A DNA stretch of 64,000 nucleotides, taken from the NCBI GenBank assembly GCA_002104895.1, contig MCFG01000025.1, positions 47,501 to 111,500 of the forward strand, given 5' to 3'. A model generated the notes under the pieces. The model searched no databases. It had not been told where the DNA came from and saw only the letters and a program-made list of their open reading frames with translations. The DNA is from Anaeromyces robustus (Eukaryota > Neocallimastigomycota > Neocallimastigomycetes > Neocallimastigales > Neocallimastigaceae). This document shows, piece after piece, positions 1 through 12,369 of this stretch (positions are counted from its first letter, which is position 1; every line of letters begins with the position of its first letter). Position numbers and translations under genes: made by a program.

Positions 1-153
1 CACTCTTATATATATATATAATTTTTTTATAACAATATCAATATGTATATACATATTGTATATTGTATATTCTTAATATATATGTTATATAATAACAATG
101 TTATATTATTTCATAAAATATTTAATATTTGTATTAAATATTTACAATAAAAG

Positions 154-3032
154 AATACCTATCAAGCCTTAGCTTTAATTTTCTTAAAAGAAGTTGAAAG
201 TGTTCAAAGAACAGACCATAAACAATTTTGTTTTGAAATTGTTTCTAAAGGAAAATCATATTTCATTGCTTGTAAAACAGATGATGAATTATACTCATGG
301 ATGGATGAAATTTATCAAGTAAATTTAACAACAATAATGATGATGATGAAATACATTATACAAATATATTAATATAAATATTTTAAATATAATGAATATA
401 TATATATTAATCATAATTTAATCATAATTAACTTTTTTTTCTTATTAATTAATATCAACTAATAATAATTCTATATAATTATTGTTATTATTGTTATAAA
501 CCCTTGAACAACATATATAACTGATTATCGACAATTATTTTCATTATAAATTAATTATAAAATATTTTGTTTAATAGCGTTCACCATTAATTGGTATTGC
601 AACACCAACTAACTTTGTACACCAAGTTCACGTTGGTTTTGATCCAATAACTGGTATTTTCACTGTAAGAATCAATATATAATATATTAAAGAAAAAATA
701 TATACTACAAATTTACATTATAATAATTATTAAATTATCAACATATTTATTTATTTATTTATTTATTTATTTATAAATCAATAATAATAAATATACATCA
801 AACATTTATTAATAATTATTAATAATACTTAATAAAATAAGGGTTTACCAAAAGAATGGAAACAACTTTTAGATGCTTCGAATATTTCTAAAGAAGAAAT
901 GTCAAAGAATCCTCAAGTATGTCAATCAATATATTATCAAATATAAAATAATAATAAATAAAAATTGAAAATTATTAATAAATAAAAAATGTATTATTAT
1001 TATAATATAAAAAGGCTGTTTTAGATGTATTAGAATTCTATACAGATCAACTTAAAGGAAAAGAGAATAATTCATTTAATATGAGTTCAGTAAATAATTC
1101 TTTAAATCAAATAGCAAATACTGGACGTTTTACACCACCAGGTTCAACAAATGGAAGTATGAATGGATTAAATGGTCGTCCAAGAGATGATGATGTACGT
1201 TATCAAAAGAAACCATCTTTCTCTTCAGCTTCTTCAAATTCAAGCTTAATGATGAAACAAGGATTATCGCCAATGCCTGTAAATATGGAATTAAAAATAA
1301 ATAAATTATTAAAAATAAAAAATATAATAATTTTTTTTCTTATATTTTTACCAATATATATATATATATATTAAAATTATAAAATAATAAATAGCCAAGA
1401 GCAGCACCACCTCAACCAAATAGACCACCAATTGCTCCAAGAGCTTCAAATTCACGTAATACTTCACCAAAGGTAAAATAAATAAAATAAAATAAAAAGA
1501 AATTAATATGAACAATATAGTTTTTTTTTTTTTTTTTTTTTTTTATTATTATTATTTATAATTTATAAAATTAAAATTATTGTTAAAATATATTTATATT
1601 TTTATATATAAAACAGAGTAGAAGACAATCCGAAAGATCTTCACCTACTTCTTCTCGTCATACTTCTCGTAAGAAAAAAATTTAATTTTATTTATCATAA
1701 AGTTATAAAATATTTATTAAATTATTTTCTTCTATATATATATTATTATTATTATTATTATTATTTTCTTTTTTGATACCAATTTTTTATATATAATAAA
1801 AACAATCAAAATAAATTAAAATTAAATGAAAAAATATGAAAATAAATATGAAAATACAAAATTAAAAAAAAAAAAAAAAATGGAAATGAAAATAAAAATA
1901 AAATCGATAATAATAACAAATAATAATAATAATAATAATAATACAGAACGTGAACGTGAACGCAGTATGCATAGAGATCGTGAACGTAGTATACACAGAG
2001 ATCGCGAACGTAGCGCACATAGAGATCGCAGTGAGCATAGAGACCGTGAACGTAGTGTTCATAGAGATCGTGAACGCAGCGAACATAGAGATCGTGAACG
2101 CAATGAATATAGAGATCGTGAACGTAGTGAGTATAGAGACAGAGACAGAGACAGAGACAGAGATAGAGAAAGAGATAGAGAAAGAGATAGAGACAGAGAT
2201 AGAGAAAGAGATAGAGAAAGAGATAGAGAAAGAGATAGAGATAGAGAAAGAGAAAGAGAAAAGGAAAGAGAAAGAGAAAGAGAAAGAGAAAAGGAAAAAG
2301 AAAGAGAAAGAGAAAGAGAAAAGGAAAAAGAAAAGGAAAGAGAAAGAGAAAAAGAAGCTTCTGCTACTTCACCAGTTGCAGCTAAACCAAAGATTAATCA
2401 ACAACCAATAACTCGTCCAGGTCAAAATAGTCAACCATCTGGTGGTAATGCCGTTGTCAAAAAGAAGAAGGAACCAAGACTTTCAACATTATCTGAAGCC
2501 CAAATTATGGAAAAACTTAGTAAGTTTTTTATTTAATTTTATTTTTATATTATTTATTGATATGATTTATTATTTTTTTTTTTTTTTTTTTTTTTTTTTG
2601 GTTCATAGTTTATAGTTTTGTTTTTACATTGTAATATTTATTAAATATATGTTTATATATAGTATTAATTTCTCTCTAAAAATTTTAAATATTATTTATA
2701 ATTATTATATAACGTAATAAATATATTTATTATTTATTAATATTAACTATCATTTTTTCAATTAATATTATAAATTATTTAAAAATAATAGGAAGCGTTG
2801 TTTCTAAGGGTGATCCAACATTAATGTATTCTAAAGTTAAAAAAGTTGGTCAAGGGTAAATTTTATTTTAAATAAAATGATTAAATAAATAAATAAAGAA
2901 AAAAAAAAATACTCAGTTATTCTAATAATAAATATTTTAAATATATAATTATTAATTATTTATATAAATAAAATAGTGCTTCTGGTTCAGTATATGTCGC
3001 AAGAGATATCAAAACACATCAAACTGTAAGTT

Positions 3033-3073
<41 letters not shown>

Positions 3074-4420
3074 CTTAAAAGAAATCAATAAATAAATAAA
3101 ATAAATTAAATTAATATATATATATTATCTTTTAATTTATAAAATCAAAATTAAATAATTAAGGTTGCTATTAAACAAATGGATCTTCAACATCAACCAA
3201 GAAAAGAATTAATTGTTAACGAAATTTTAGTTATGAAAGAAAGTCAACATCCAAATATTGTTAACTTCTTAGATAGTTTCTTAGTTAAAGGAGAACTTTG
3301 GGTAGTTATGGAATATATGGAAGGAGGTCCATTAACAGATGTTATTGATTCAAATCAAAATATGATGAACGAAAAGCATATATCAACAGTTTGTTTAGAA
3401 ACATTAAAAGGTTTACATCATTTGCACTGTAGAAATATTATTCACAGAGATATTAAGAGGTATATTTTATTTTATATTATTTTTTTTTTATCTTATTTAT
3501 CTTTAGAAGAAAAAAAAATGAAAAAAAAAAAAAAAAAAGTACTAAATTATAAATAATTATATATAATATATATTATAATGATAATAATATATTTATTAAA
3601 AACTATAACAATAATTAAAGTGATAATGTACTATTGGATATTGATGGTCACGTAAAAATTAGTAAGTATCGCAATTAAATATAATATATTAAAAAAAAAA
3701 AAAAAAAAATCAAAATTATAATAAATAAAAAATTAAATATATAATAATAATAATATTAAAATTTTTAATTTCTTAATATATAATAGCCGATTTTGGTTTC
3801 TGTGCTAAACTTACTGCTGATAGAGGAAAGAGAGCTACTATGGTTGGTACACCATACTGGATGGTAAGTATTCAAATAATAATAAATATTAAGATAAATA
3901 AAAATAATTATCATTTTTAATTTTATTTAATTTTTATAATTAATGATGATAACAATATTTTTTATCAAATAGGCTCCAGAAGTTGTTAAGCAAAAGGAAT
4001 ATGGTGCAAAGGTTGATATTTGGTCATTAGGTATTATGGCTATTGAAATGATTGAAGGTGAACCTCCATACTTAGAAGAAGAACCATTAAAGGCTTTATA
4101 TTTGATTGCTACTAATGGTACACCAAAATTAAAGAATCCAGATAAATTATCACCAAGTTTCAAAAACTTCTTAAATAGATGTTTAGAAGTCGATGTAAAG
4201 AGTAGAGCCACAGCAGAAGAATTACTACGAGTAAATATAAATATATATATATATTTTTATTTATAATATATAATTTTATTTATAATATATAAAGAATTTA
4301 ATAACATATTGAACTAAATATTTTATTAATATATAACTATAAATATAATAGCACTCATTCCTTCGTTTAGCTGATTCTATTGATATTTTAAAACCATTAG
4401 TTAAACGTACCTTAAAATAA
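154..4420 (+). CDS. PAK/Cla4-type Ser/Thr kinase (PH-CRIB-kinase), 5' partial
   Basis: p21-activated kinase, an effector of Cdc42/Rac that controls polarity and actin. Visible exons, all phase-consistent: 154-318, 578-664, 842-916, 1015-1278, 1395-1472, 1617-1668, 1947-2519, 2792-2855, 2977-3025, 3164-3459, 3621-3661, 3787-3863, 3973-4230, 4352-4420 (TAA). The first visible exon reads as the end of a PH domain ([12 protein letters not shown]), so earlier exons lie left of the window. Next comes a CRIB motif ([11 protein letters not shown]), a Ser/Pro/Asn-rich linker, and a long Arg-Asp-Glu repeat tract in exon 7. The kinase follows: glycine loop [11 protein letters not shown], catalytic VAIK lysine, HRDIKSDN catalytic loop, DFGF, and VGTPYWMAPE activation segment, all intact. 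PH+CRIB order indicates a Cla4-like rather than Ste20-like PAK. Family assignment is very secure; the exact splice sites are inferred. Confidence 0.93.
1947..2362 (+). repeat. Coding repeat: Arg/Asp/Glu/Lys charged tract in PAK exon 7
   Basis: Short DNA repeats inside exon 7 change gradually from 14-15 base units encoding HRDRERS to 6-base units encoding RDRE and then REKE. The product is about 135 residues of mixed charge between the CRIB motif and the kinase domain, probably a long helix or a disordered spacer. The repeats stay in frame through to the kinase domain, so the tract is translated. Length variation between strains would be expected. Confidence 0.8.
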
Positions 4421-5033
4421 AACCCAACATATTAAACCAAATTTTTAGTTTTTTTTTTTTTTTTTACAATAACTTATTAATATTAATAAATAAAAATTAA
4501 ATAACTAATTAATTAATAGAAATGGTTTTATTATTAAAAATCTGTACTAAAATAGTAATTAAATTTAATTATTAAATCTGTACATAAAGATAATTAATAA
4601 AAATCATAAGGTAAAATAAAATAAAATAAAATAAAACAAGGGAAATAATCATAAAAATCAAACTTGAAACTTCATTTAAAAAATTTTAATAATAATATGA
4701 AATCAAATAAAAAAAAGTCAAAAAAAATTCAAAAAAAAATTCAAAAAAAAAAATTCAAAAAAAAAATTCAAAAAATATTCAAAAACAATCAAAAAAAATA
4801 AATAAATAAATAAATAAAATTATAAAAAAAAAAAAAAAAAAATAATAATAATAAAAAACAAAAAAAAAAATCATAAATATTTTTAAAAATAATAATAATA
4901 ATAATAATTAATTAGCATTATTAAAGTATAATACTAATATTTTTAAGTCAGTATTTTATATAAAATTATATATAAATAAATAAAAAATAATAACAATAAA
5001 TAATAAATAAAAGATTAAAAAAAAAAAAAAAAA

Positions 5034-5064
<31 letters not shown>

Positions 5065-5562
5065 TATATATTTTGTTTAATAATATTATTATATATTTAC
5101 AGATAAATAGATAAACAAGAATATTACAAATTCAAATTTAAATATATTCTTTAATAATGAAAAGATATAATAATTTTTAATTATACATTTTTTATTTAAT
5201 ATATAATTATTATTATTGTTATAAAATTTACATTATGTATTTCATAACATTATTTAAATACTAATATGTATGTAAACTTTTTTTTTTTTAACTAATTATT
5301 ATTATTATTTTATTTTTTTTTTTTTTTTAATAAAATAAAATAGATAAAATTCGTTTTATTAATAAAATTTTATATATAAATTATTAAAAAAATATATCCA
5401 TATATAAATATTTTAAAAAAAATTACTTTTAGTGTATATGCATATATATATATTCTTAAAAGTTAAAAAAAGACGTCAATTATTGTTTTATTATTATATT
5501 ATGGTTATTATAATTTATTATTATTATTATCATTAGTATTATTATAAATATCATTATATAAT

Positions 5563-5602
<40 letters not shown>

Positions 5603-6026
5603 TTTATATAGAGCAAAAATTAAAAGAATTTTTATTAATTTAAAAATTGATAATTTAGAAAATAATAATTACTTAATAATATCCTAGATAATAATATTTA
5701 AATAATTTATAATTTGTAAATATAATTATCAATGATTCAACTTCTCAGTAATTTATTTATATATTAGGTAATTTTTTTTTTTCCTAGGAATGTTGATAGA
5801 ATAATGCTGTTTTTTATTGATATAAGTAAAAATGATAAATCAATTTTATTATTATCATAATATATAGTATTTCTATTCTATAAGTTTGATAACAAAAATT
5901 TAAAACAAAATTTTTTTTAATACAAAATAAATAATTGTTGGTAAAGTTTAAAATTATTTCTATTTGTAAAAGAAAAAGAAAAAAAATAATAATAAAAAAA
6001 TGATAATATATTAATAATTGTATAAA

Positions 6027-6067
<41 letters not shown>

Positions 6068-6897
6068 GCACACAATTTGTACGTCAACTTTATTGAATTT
6101 AAATATTAAAATACATGAATCATAAAAAAAACACATAATGAAAAAAAAATGATACTAAAAAAAAATAAAAACCAGTAAAATATTATAGATAATGTATAAA
6201 TACAAAATTAATAAAATGAACGTTTGTTAATAAAATAGATTATAGAATTAATATATATATACAAAACTTTAATATATTTTTATATCATAAAATAATGGTA
6301 TTTTGTGGAGTAACTATATCTCATCCAATATATATTTTTTATATAATCTTGGTATTATATATAATAATAATCTATATTCTATGTTTAAGATTTAATTTTT
6401 TCTTTAATATATTAATTATAATATTGTGAAATCCTTTAATTTTTATATTATAAATGTAAAATAAATATATTCTTAAAGATTTAATATCTATACTATCTTA
6501 TTTCTTTTTCTTTTTCTCTACATTTCTTATATACAATTATTTTTCTTTTCTTTTTATTTGTTTGTTTTGTTTTGTTTTGCTTTGTTCTGTTTTGTTTGAT
6601 TCTTTGTCTATTGGTTTTTGTATGATTTACTACTATTTATCTATTTAAATATCAATTCTTATATATATAATAAAATATTATTATAAATATTATTATTAAT
6701 ATTATATTAATTTTTTAAGCTGAAAATTTAATAATTAAAATAATGAAATGTAAAAATATAAAAAAAAACAAGACATATATATAGTTATTTATTTTCTTTT
6801 TTTTCTATTTTATATTTTTCAATGTTTGTAAACGATATTTTAAATATTTTAAATAGTCCTATTAACTTTTTTTAAACATAATATATATAAAAAGTTA
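4421..6897. other. Gene-free AT-rich spacer downstream of the PAK gene
   Basis: Nearly pure A/T with long poly-A and poly-T runs and short tandem motifs (for example repeated AAATTC around 4730-4780 and GAAAAA around 5035-5055). I see no coding pattern, RNA gene or element ends. Confidence 0.6.
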
Positions 6898-8136
6898 TGA
6901 ATTTATTTATACCAAATAATCATTATGAATCTTTAGAAAAACAGTTAATACACTATTTTAAAATATATTTTTAAACGAATTAAAAATTATTAAAAATCAA
7001 CCTTACTTTAACGGTAAATATTTAAATTTCGAATTAAAATTTAGACTTCTAAAAGAATATATAAATATTATTTTAAATGATTTTATCAATAATAATAATT
7101 CTTGTAAATATTTTTATAATGAAAATAAAAACACTAGATATAGAATAATATGTAATTCTACCTATCCATACGTAAAAAATGAAAATATAGAAACGACTAC
7201 AGAAGAAAATGTATTAAATAAATTTCAATATATGCAGAACTTTCATATTTCTTCCAATTATATAAAAAGTAATAAAAATATAGAAATTACGAATTCTGTA
7301 AATGAACATGTAGAATGTATTTAAAAATCAACTTTAATTTCTTTTTATTATTCAATATTTAAAATTACCCTTATTATTGAAATATTGTTAAATTCCATAG
7401 ACATTAAATTTTATTTAAAAACAAAAATGAAACCGAAAGTGAAAGTAAGATTGAGAATGAAAATAAGAATGAGAATGACAATAAAAAATATAAAGAAAAA
7501 AAAATGTGAATGACAATAAAAAATGTGAATAACAATAAAAAATGTGAATGACAATAAAAATTAGAATGAAAATTAAAAATGAAATGGTAATAGCAATGAA
7601 ATAAAAAAAAAACAATGAAAATGATATTGACATAGCAAAATTGGTACATACAATAATACTTTCTCTAAATTGTTCAAATTTCGTTTTATATTATTTTATT
7701 TATTTTCATCTATACCGAATTTTAAATTTTAGATATTCTATTTAATGAAACACAAAAACTTAATTCAAAATACATATTACGTTGCTGCAAAAACCTATGG
7801 ATTTCGTAAATTAATGATATATTTATAAATAATATATTTATTAATGATATATTTATTAATGATATATTTATTAATGATATATTTATTAATGATATATTTA
7901 TTAATGATATATTTATTAATGATATATTTATAAATGATATATTTATTAATGATATATTTATTCCATTCGACATAATTTATTATAATGACGACTTGAGAAA
8001 TAAAACATATTCAGATCAGATAAGAAATAATAGAACATTAATTAAAGTACGAAAAAGATAAATATACTTCCAGTAGTATAAGATATTATACAATCAAAAT
8101 ATAAATTAGAAAAAGTTTATAATGTTGCTACTACTT

Positions 8137-8173
<37 letters not shown>

Positions 8174-8560
8174 ATTATGAACTATTTATTGAAAATATCA
8201 ATTTATCTCTCATCATTTATAAAAACTGTAAAAACTCTGAACTGGTAAATTCATTAATAAAATTGATAAAACATTTCCAATTTATTTATTAAGTTCTCTT
8301 AGATATACTTATTCAAAATGTAATAATATTATACATATTAATAATGCCAATTCTTATTTCATTAATAAATAAGAAAGTGGTATAAATAGTGCTTGTGTCA
8401 AAGAAATTTTTAAAAAATATAAATTTAATCTTTTAAATAAATATATTGTTGACCTTTTCCCCATTACTCAATAAAATCTAAAAATTATACTTCAAATTTA
8501 AAAGTTTTTGAATTTTCAAATATAATTTATGAATCATGAGGAATATAATAAAAAATTTAA
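6898..8560 (+). pseudogene. Decayed gene of unknown family
   Basis: Several stretches still read like protein with normal amino-acid composition. One opens with an ATG at 6898 (MNLFIPNNHYESLEK) and continues in a shifted frame as about 115 open codons ending at 7324 (for example NGKYLNFELKFRLLKEYINI). More pieces follow a simple-sequence stretch (NDDLRNKTYSDQIRNN near 7990; SGINSACVKEIFKKYKFNLL near 8380). They are separated by several breaks and by expanded repeats, so the locus is dead. I do not recognise the family; Asn- and Lys-rich composition fits a host gene. Joining these pieces into one former gene is inference, from shared strand and spacing. Confidence 0.45.
7811..7965. repeat. 15-base tandem repeat
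   Basis: About ten head-to-tail copies of AATGATATATTTATT, with one or two copies differing by a base. In one frame it encodes repeats of the five residues NDIFI and lies within the decayed gene around it, so it may be an expanded piece of former coding sequence. Confidence 0.85.
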
Positions 8561-8771
8561 TGTATTTGATATTTTATTATATTTTTTTATATTGGTGAAA
8601 ATAAAATCTTTTAAATTTTAATAATATTATATTTGGTAATATATTATAATTTAATTTAGTATAATATATAGTAATACAGTTATTATTAATGCTATATTTA
8701 TATTTAATCAATTCTATAACAAAATTTATGTTTTTTTTTTTTATTTTATAATAAAGATTAAATTAAAACTT

Positions 8772-8818
8772 TAAATATATATAAGTTATATAATAAATAT
8801 ATAACTTATATATATTTA
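8772..8818. repeat. Perfect 20-base inverted repeat
   Basis: Arms 8772-8791 and 8799-8818 are exact reverse complements around a 7-base loop. The arms are nearly all A/T with one G or C each. The sequence could form a cruciform or an RNA hairpin; no gene is attached to it. Confidence 0.7.
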
Positions 8819-8967
8819 TTATACAAGAAAAAGATATTATTTTAAAATATAAAATAAATAAAAAAATAATGTAACACAATATGTTTATTAAAAATTTAAA
8901 TCATAATCATAATCATAAATCAATTAGTCATAATAATTAACAATAAATAACATTAATCTTGTTAAAA

Positions 8968-9506
8968 AAAAAAAAATAATAATAATAATAATGTAGACTC
9001 ACATTAATGGGACCCATCTCTATCATGTGACCTACACAGCGGTGCATTACCATGTAGGTGTGAAGGGAATTCCGTAACGGATACCACTGCTCTGCTGCTG
9101 TCATATTCACTGCTGGGACATTAAGATTAGCCCTAACACTCCTATAGCGTCTCCTTATACCACGAGCTTCAGAATAGGCCCCGCTTGTCTCTCCAACAGT
9201 AATACTTTTAAGACAGGCAGAATTTTGTCATCGCCTAATCCTTATAGAAGGAACCGAAGACTCCCTTCCCAGTCATTGGTGATCATTTGTAGTACCTGTG
9301 TTGGGTAGAATAAATACCATGAGGGAAAGCCTTTTGAATATCACGGTGGTTGCATGATATCCCTAGGATAGAAACCTCAAAACTACTTATACAGCCTTTG
9401 AATTACCCCTCGTACGTGGACCTGCACCTGGTCTTGAACCCGCATCGAACGATACCTCCACCGACCCGCTAAACGCGCTACCCAACTGGGACTGGGTCAA
9501 GTCCCC
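8968..9506 (-). mobile_element. tRNA-headed SINE-like element
   Basis: An island of roughly balanced base composition in otherwise AT-only DNA. Read on the minus strand it begins with a tRNA-like head. A-box-like sequence lies around 9466-9486 and a B-box-like GGTTCAAGACC at 9430-9440. The bases at 9498-9504 and 9418-9424 can pair as a seven-base acceptor stem with one G-U. A non-coding body of about 420 bases follows, ending in a run of ATT units and then T's (8968-8992 on the plus strand). The heptamer GTTAAAA occurs just outside both ends (8961-8967 and 9507-9513), a possible target-site duplication. The span between the paired ends is 87 bases and the T-stem is imperfect, so it is not a working tRNA gene. 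I see no second copy in the window. The alternative is a structured RNA of unknown kind. Confidence 0.55.
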
Positions 9507-9513
9507 GTTAAAA

Positions 9514-12369
9514 TGATACAAGATAGTTATATAAAGAATGAGTATATGGTTCTATAAATAAATATTCAATCATATTATTGGATAATAATATGTAAATGAT
9601 TGGATAAATAATTAAAATATAGATATAAAAGAAAAATAATAATAATAAAATTAAACGAGGACTTTTCCTGAGTTAGGGAATTGCTCCAGATAAGTATAAA
9701 AGAATTTTTAGAAGAATTTTATTATCAATATTTTATAATTTAAAAGAATTATTATTTTCAACACAAGGTTTTCAATATTAATTTTCAGAAATAGTTATTA
9801 TTGTCATTATAAACATGTTTTAAATAGAATTAATATTATATTTAATTATTGGAATAAATATATTTTATTTATAATTATAATTTAAATGTAATTAATTATT
9901 TTTAAATAAATAAATAGTCTATTAAAACATAAAATAAATATCTTATTATGAAAATATTATATTGTCGTGTTCCCCAACTGTCGCGTTCCTAAAATATATT
10001 AAAGATACAAAATAAATATCAGTATCAAAAATGATACAATATTCCCTTAAATACACATTATTTCTAAACCCATATTTTTAATCCTTTTATTCCATATAAA
10101 TTAACATTAAATAAAACTTCTTCACAATATTATTAAAATCTTAAAATATAATAATTTTATCTATATTAAAAATTATTCTTATATTATCAATATTTTATTA
10201 AAATCTTATAATAAATTATAAATATTTTATTAATATCAAATAAATTTTATTAATACTTTATAATAAATATTCTTATAATAAATTTTATCAATATTCTTAT
10301 AATAAATATTCTTATAATAAATATTCTTATAATAAATATTATTAATATTCTTATAATAAATTTTATCAATATTCTTATAATAAATAAATATTATTAATAT
10401 TTTATATTAAATAAATCTTATTAATATCTTATAATAAACTCTATATCTTTATTAATATTTTAAATAAATCTTATTAATACTTTATAATAACTTTATATAT
10501 ATAATAAATAATATCTTAAATGATATTTTATTAATATTTTATAATAATTATTCTTATTAATATTAAATATTTTACAATACTTTATTAATATATCTTATTT
10601 ATATTCTTATAACAATAATTATTAATATTTCTAATTCTAACCTTTAATAAATTTAATACATTTATAATAATAAATATATAAATAATTATAATCAAATAGT
10701 AATATTATCCATTCTTTTCCCTTTTTCCCTTATTCTTTCCCTCCAACTTAAAAACCCTGGACAAATACAGAAAATAAATATTCTGTATAATATTAAAATA
10801 AAATAAAATAAATAAAATAATAAAAATTAATTATAAAATAAATGAATTATTTATAAAATGTATAATACAGAAGTTAAATGTATTTCTGTATAAAAGTATA
10901 ATATTTATTTTTAATTTTTATTTAAAACACTAAATAGATTAATAAAAATATTTAATAATTAGAATAGAAAATATTAATAAATAATAATAACAATAATAAT
11001 TAATATTAAAATAAATCTTAAAATATAATATTTAGAATAGTGAATTATATTATAAAATAAATAATAGTAATTAGATTAATTAAATAAATAATAACAATAA
11101 TAATAGTCGAAAGACTATAATAATAAAATTCATGTATTATAAAAGGAGGATAATTTTTCTTTCTTTTATAAAAACGATCAATAATTTGTATTTAAAAATA
11201 AGAATAATAAATAAAAAGAAGAGTTAAAACGAAAAAGATTATTTTATTTTTAATTTTATTAATTCATTAGTAATAATTATTCAGTATAAGTTAATTATAT
11301 TTATTGTTTATGAATATACATGTTTCCTGCATCAAAAAAAAAAAAAAAAAAAAGTAAAAAATTATAATAAAAAGAAAAATCTAAAATAAACTAATAAATA
11401 AATAAATAATTAATTAATTAATTAATTTTTTTTTATATTTCTTATTATTTTTTTATATATAATTTTTTTTTAATTTGTTCTTGTACCATAAGGAAATACT
11501 TGTACTTTGCTCTTTGATCTATATCAGTCATTCTAACTCTTATTCACAATAATGACGATTATTTTTTCATGATTCATGATTATCTTGACAATAAACTAAC
11601 AAAAAAAACAAAAAAAAAAAAATAAAATAAAAAAAAAGTATAACAAAAACATAAAAATAATCTTATACTAAATCTATATTCCTAATATAAATTTATTTTA
11701 TATAAACTATTCTAATCACAATAATTATCAAAATGAATAAAAACCTTCTAATTATAATATTACATATATATATTTATTTAAAATCCACATTCATTTATTA
11801 AATATATATATAAACGAAAAAAAAAAAAAAAGTATTTTTAATAAACACATTACTATTATTTATTATTTATTAAAATTAATATTCCATTCTATTTCATTAT
11901 ATTGCTTGATTTTTTCTTGAATATTCTTTTTTGTTTTTATAATAATAATTTTTTTAAAATGTTTAATTTTCAAACTTTTGATTTTTATAATTCATAATCC
12001 ATTTTTAATTATTAAAAAGGATTATTTTCCGCAGTAGGATACATTAGTAATACTTTTTCCTAATTGGTCATATTAATTTAATTTTTTAAAACTTAAAAAT
12101 ATTTAAATTAATTTTTTTATTATAAATATTTTATATATGGGTTGTACATTTTTTCACCGTTATGCTTTAATTTTCAAGATTATTTACAAATTAATATAAA
12201 GAAAAATTATACAATTAAAAGTAAATCGATATTGGTAAAATATATAATTTAAATAATAATAAATATTATAGAATATTACTTATAATTTATTATACTAAAA
12301 ATATACATAAATATAATATATTTTCTATTCATAAATATTATTATTTACAATAAACATTATATACAAGAT
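9514..12369. other. Gene-free AT-rich spacer upstream of the nitronate monooxygenase gene
   Basis: No gene seen. It holds two small GC-containing patches (about 9652-9690 and 9963-9990), a degenerate repeat array at 10130-10640, two short inverted repeats near 10765 and 10865, and a small hairpin at 11103-11118. The promoter of the downstream gene must lie at the right end, but no clear motif stands out. Confidence 0.55.
10130..10640. repeat. Degenerate tandem array of AT-rich 15-base-like units
   Basis: Variants of ATTCTTATAATAAAT and ATTTTATCAATATTC recur many times with differing spacers, giving a minisatellite-like stretch. Units are diverged, suggesting an old array. Confidence 0.6.

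Noticed and set aside
1806-2411. Alternative frames across PAK exon 7
   Set aside because: They are shadows of the Arg/Asp/Glu repeat; only the frame joining CRIB and kinase exons in phase is kept.
9418-9504. Functional tRNA gene
   Set aside because: Promoter boxes are tRNA-like but the T stem is imperfect and the length is off; better explained as the head of a SINE-like element.
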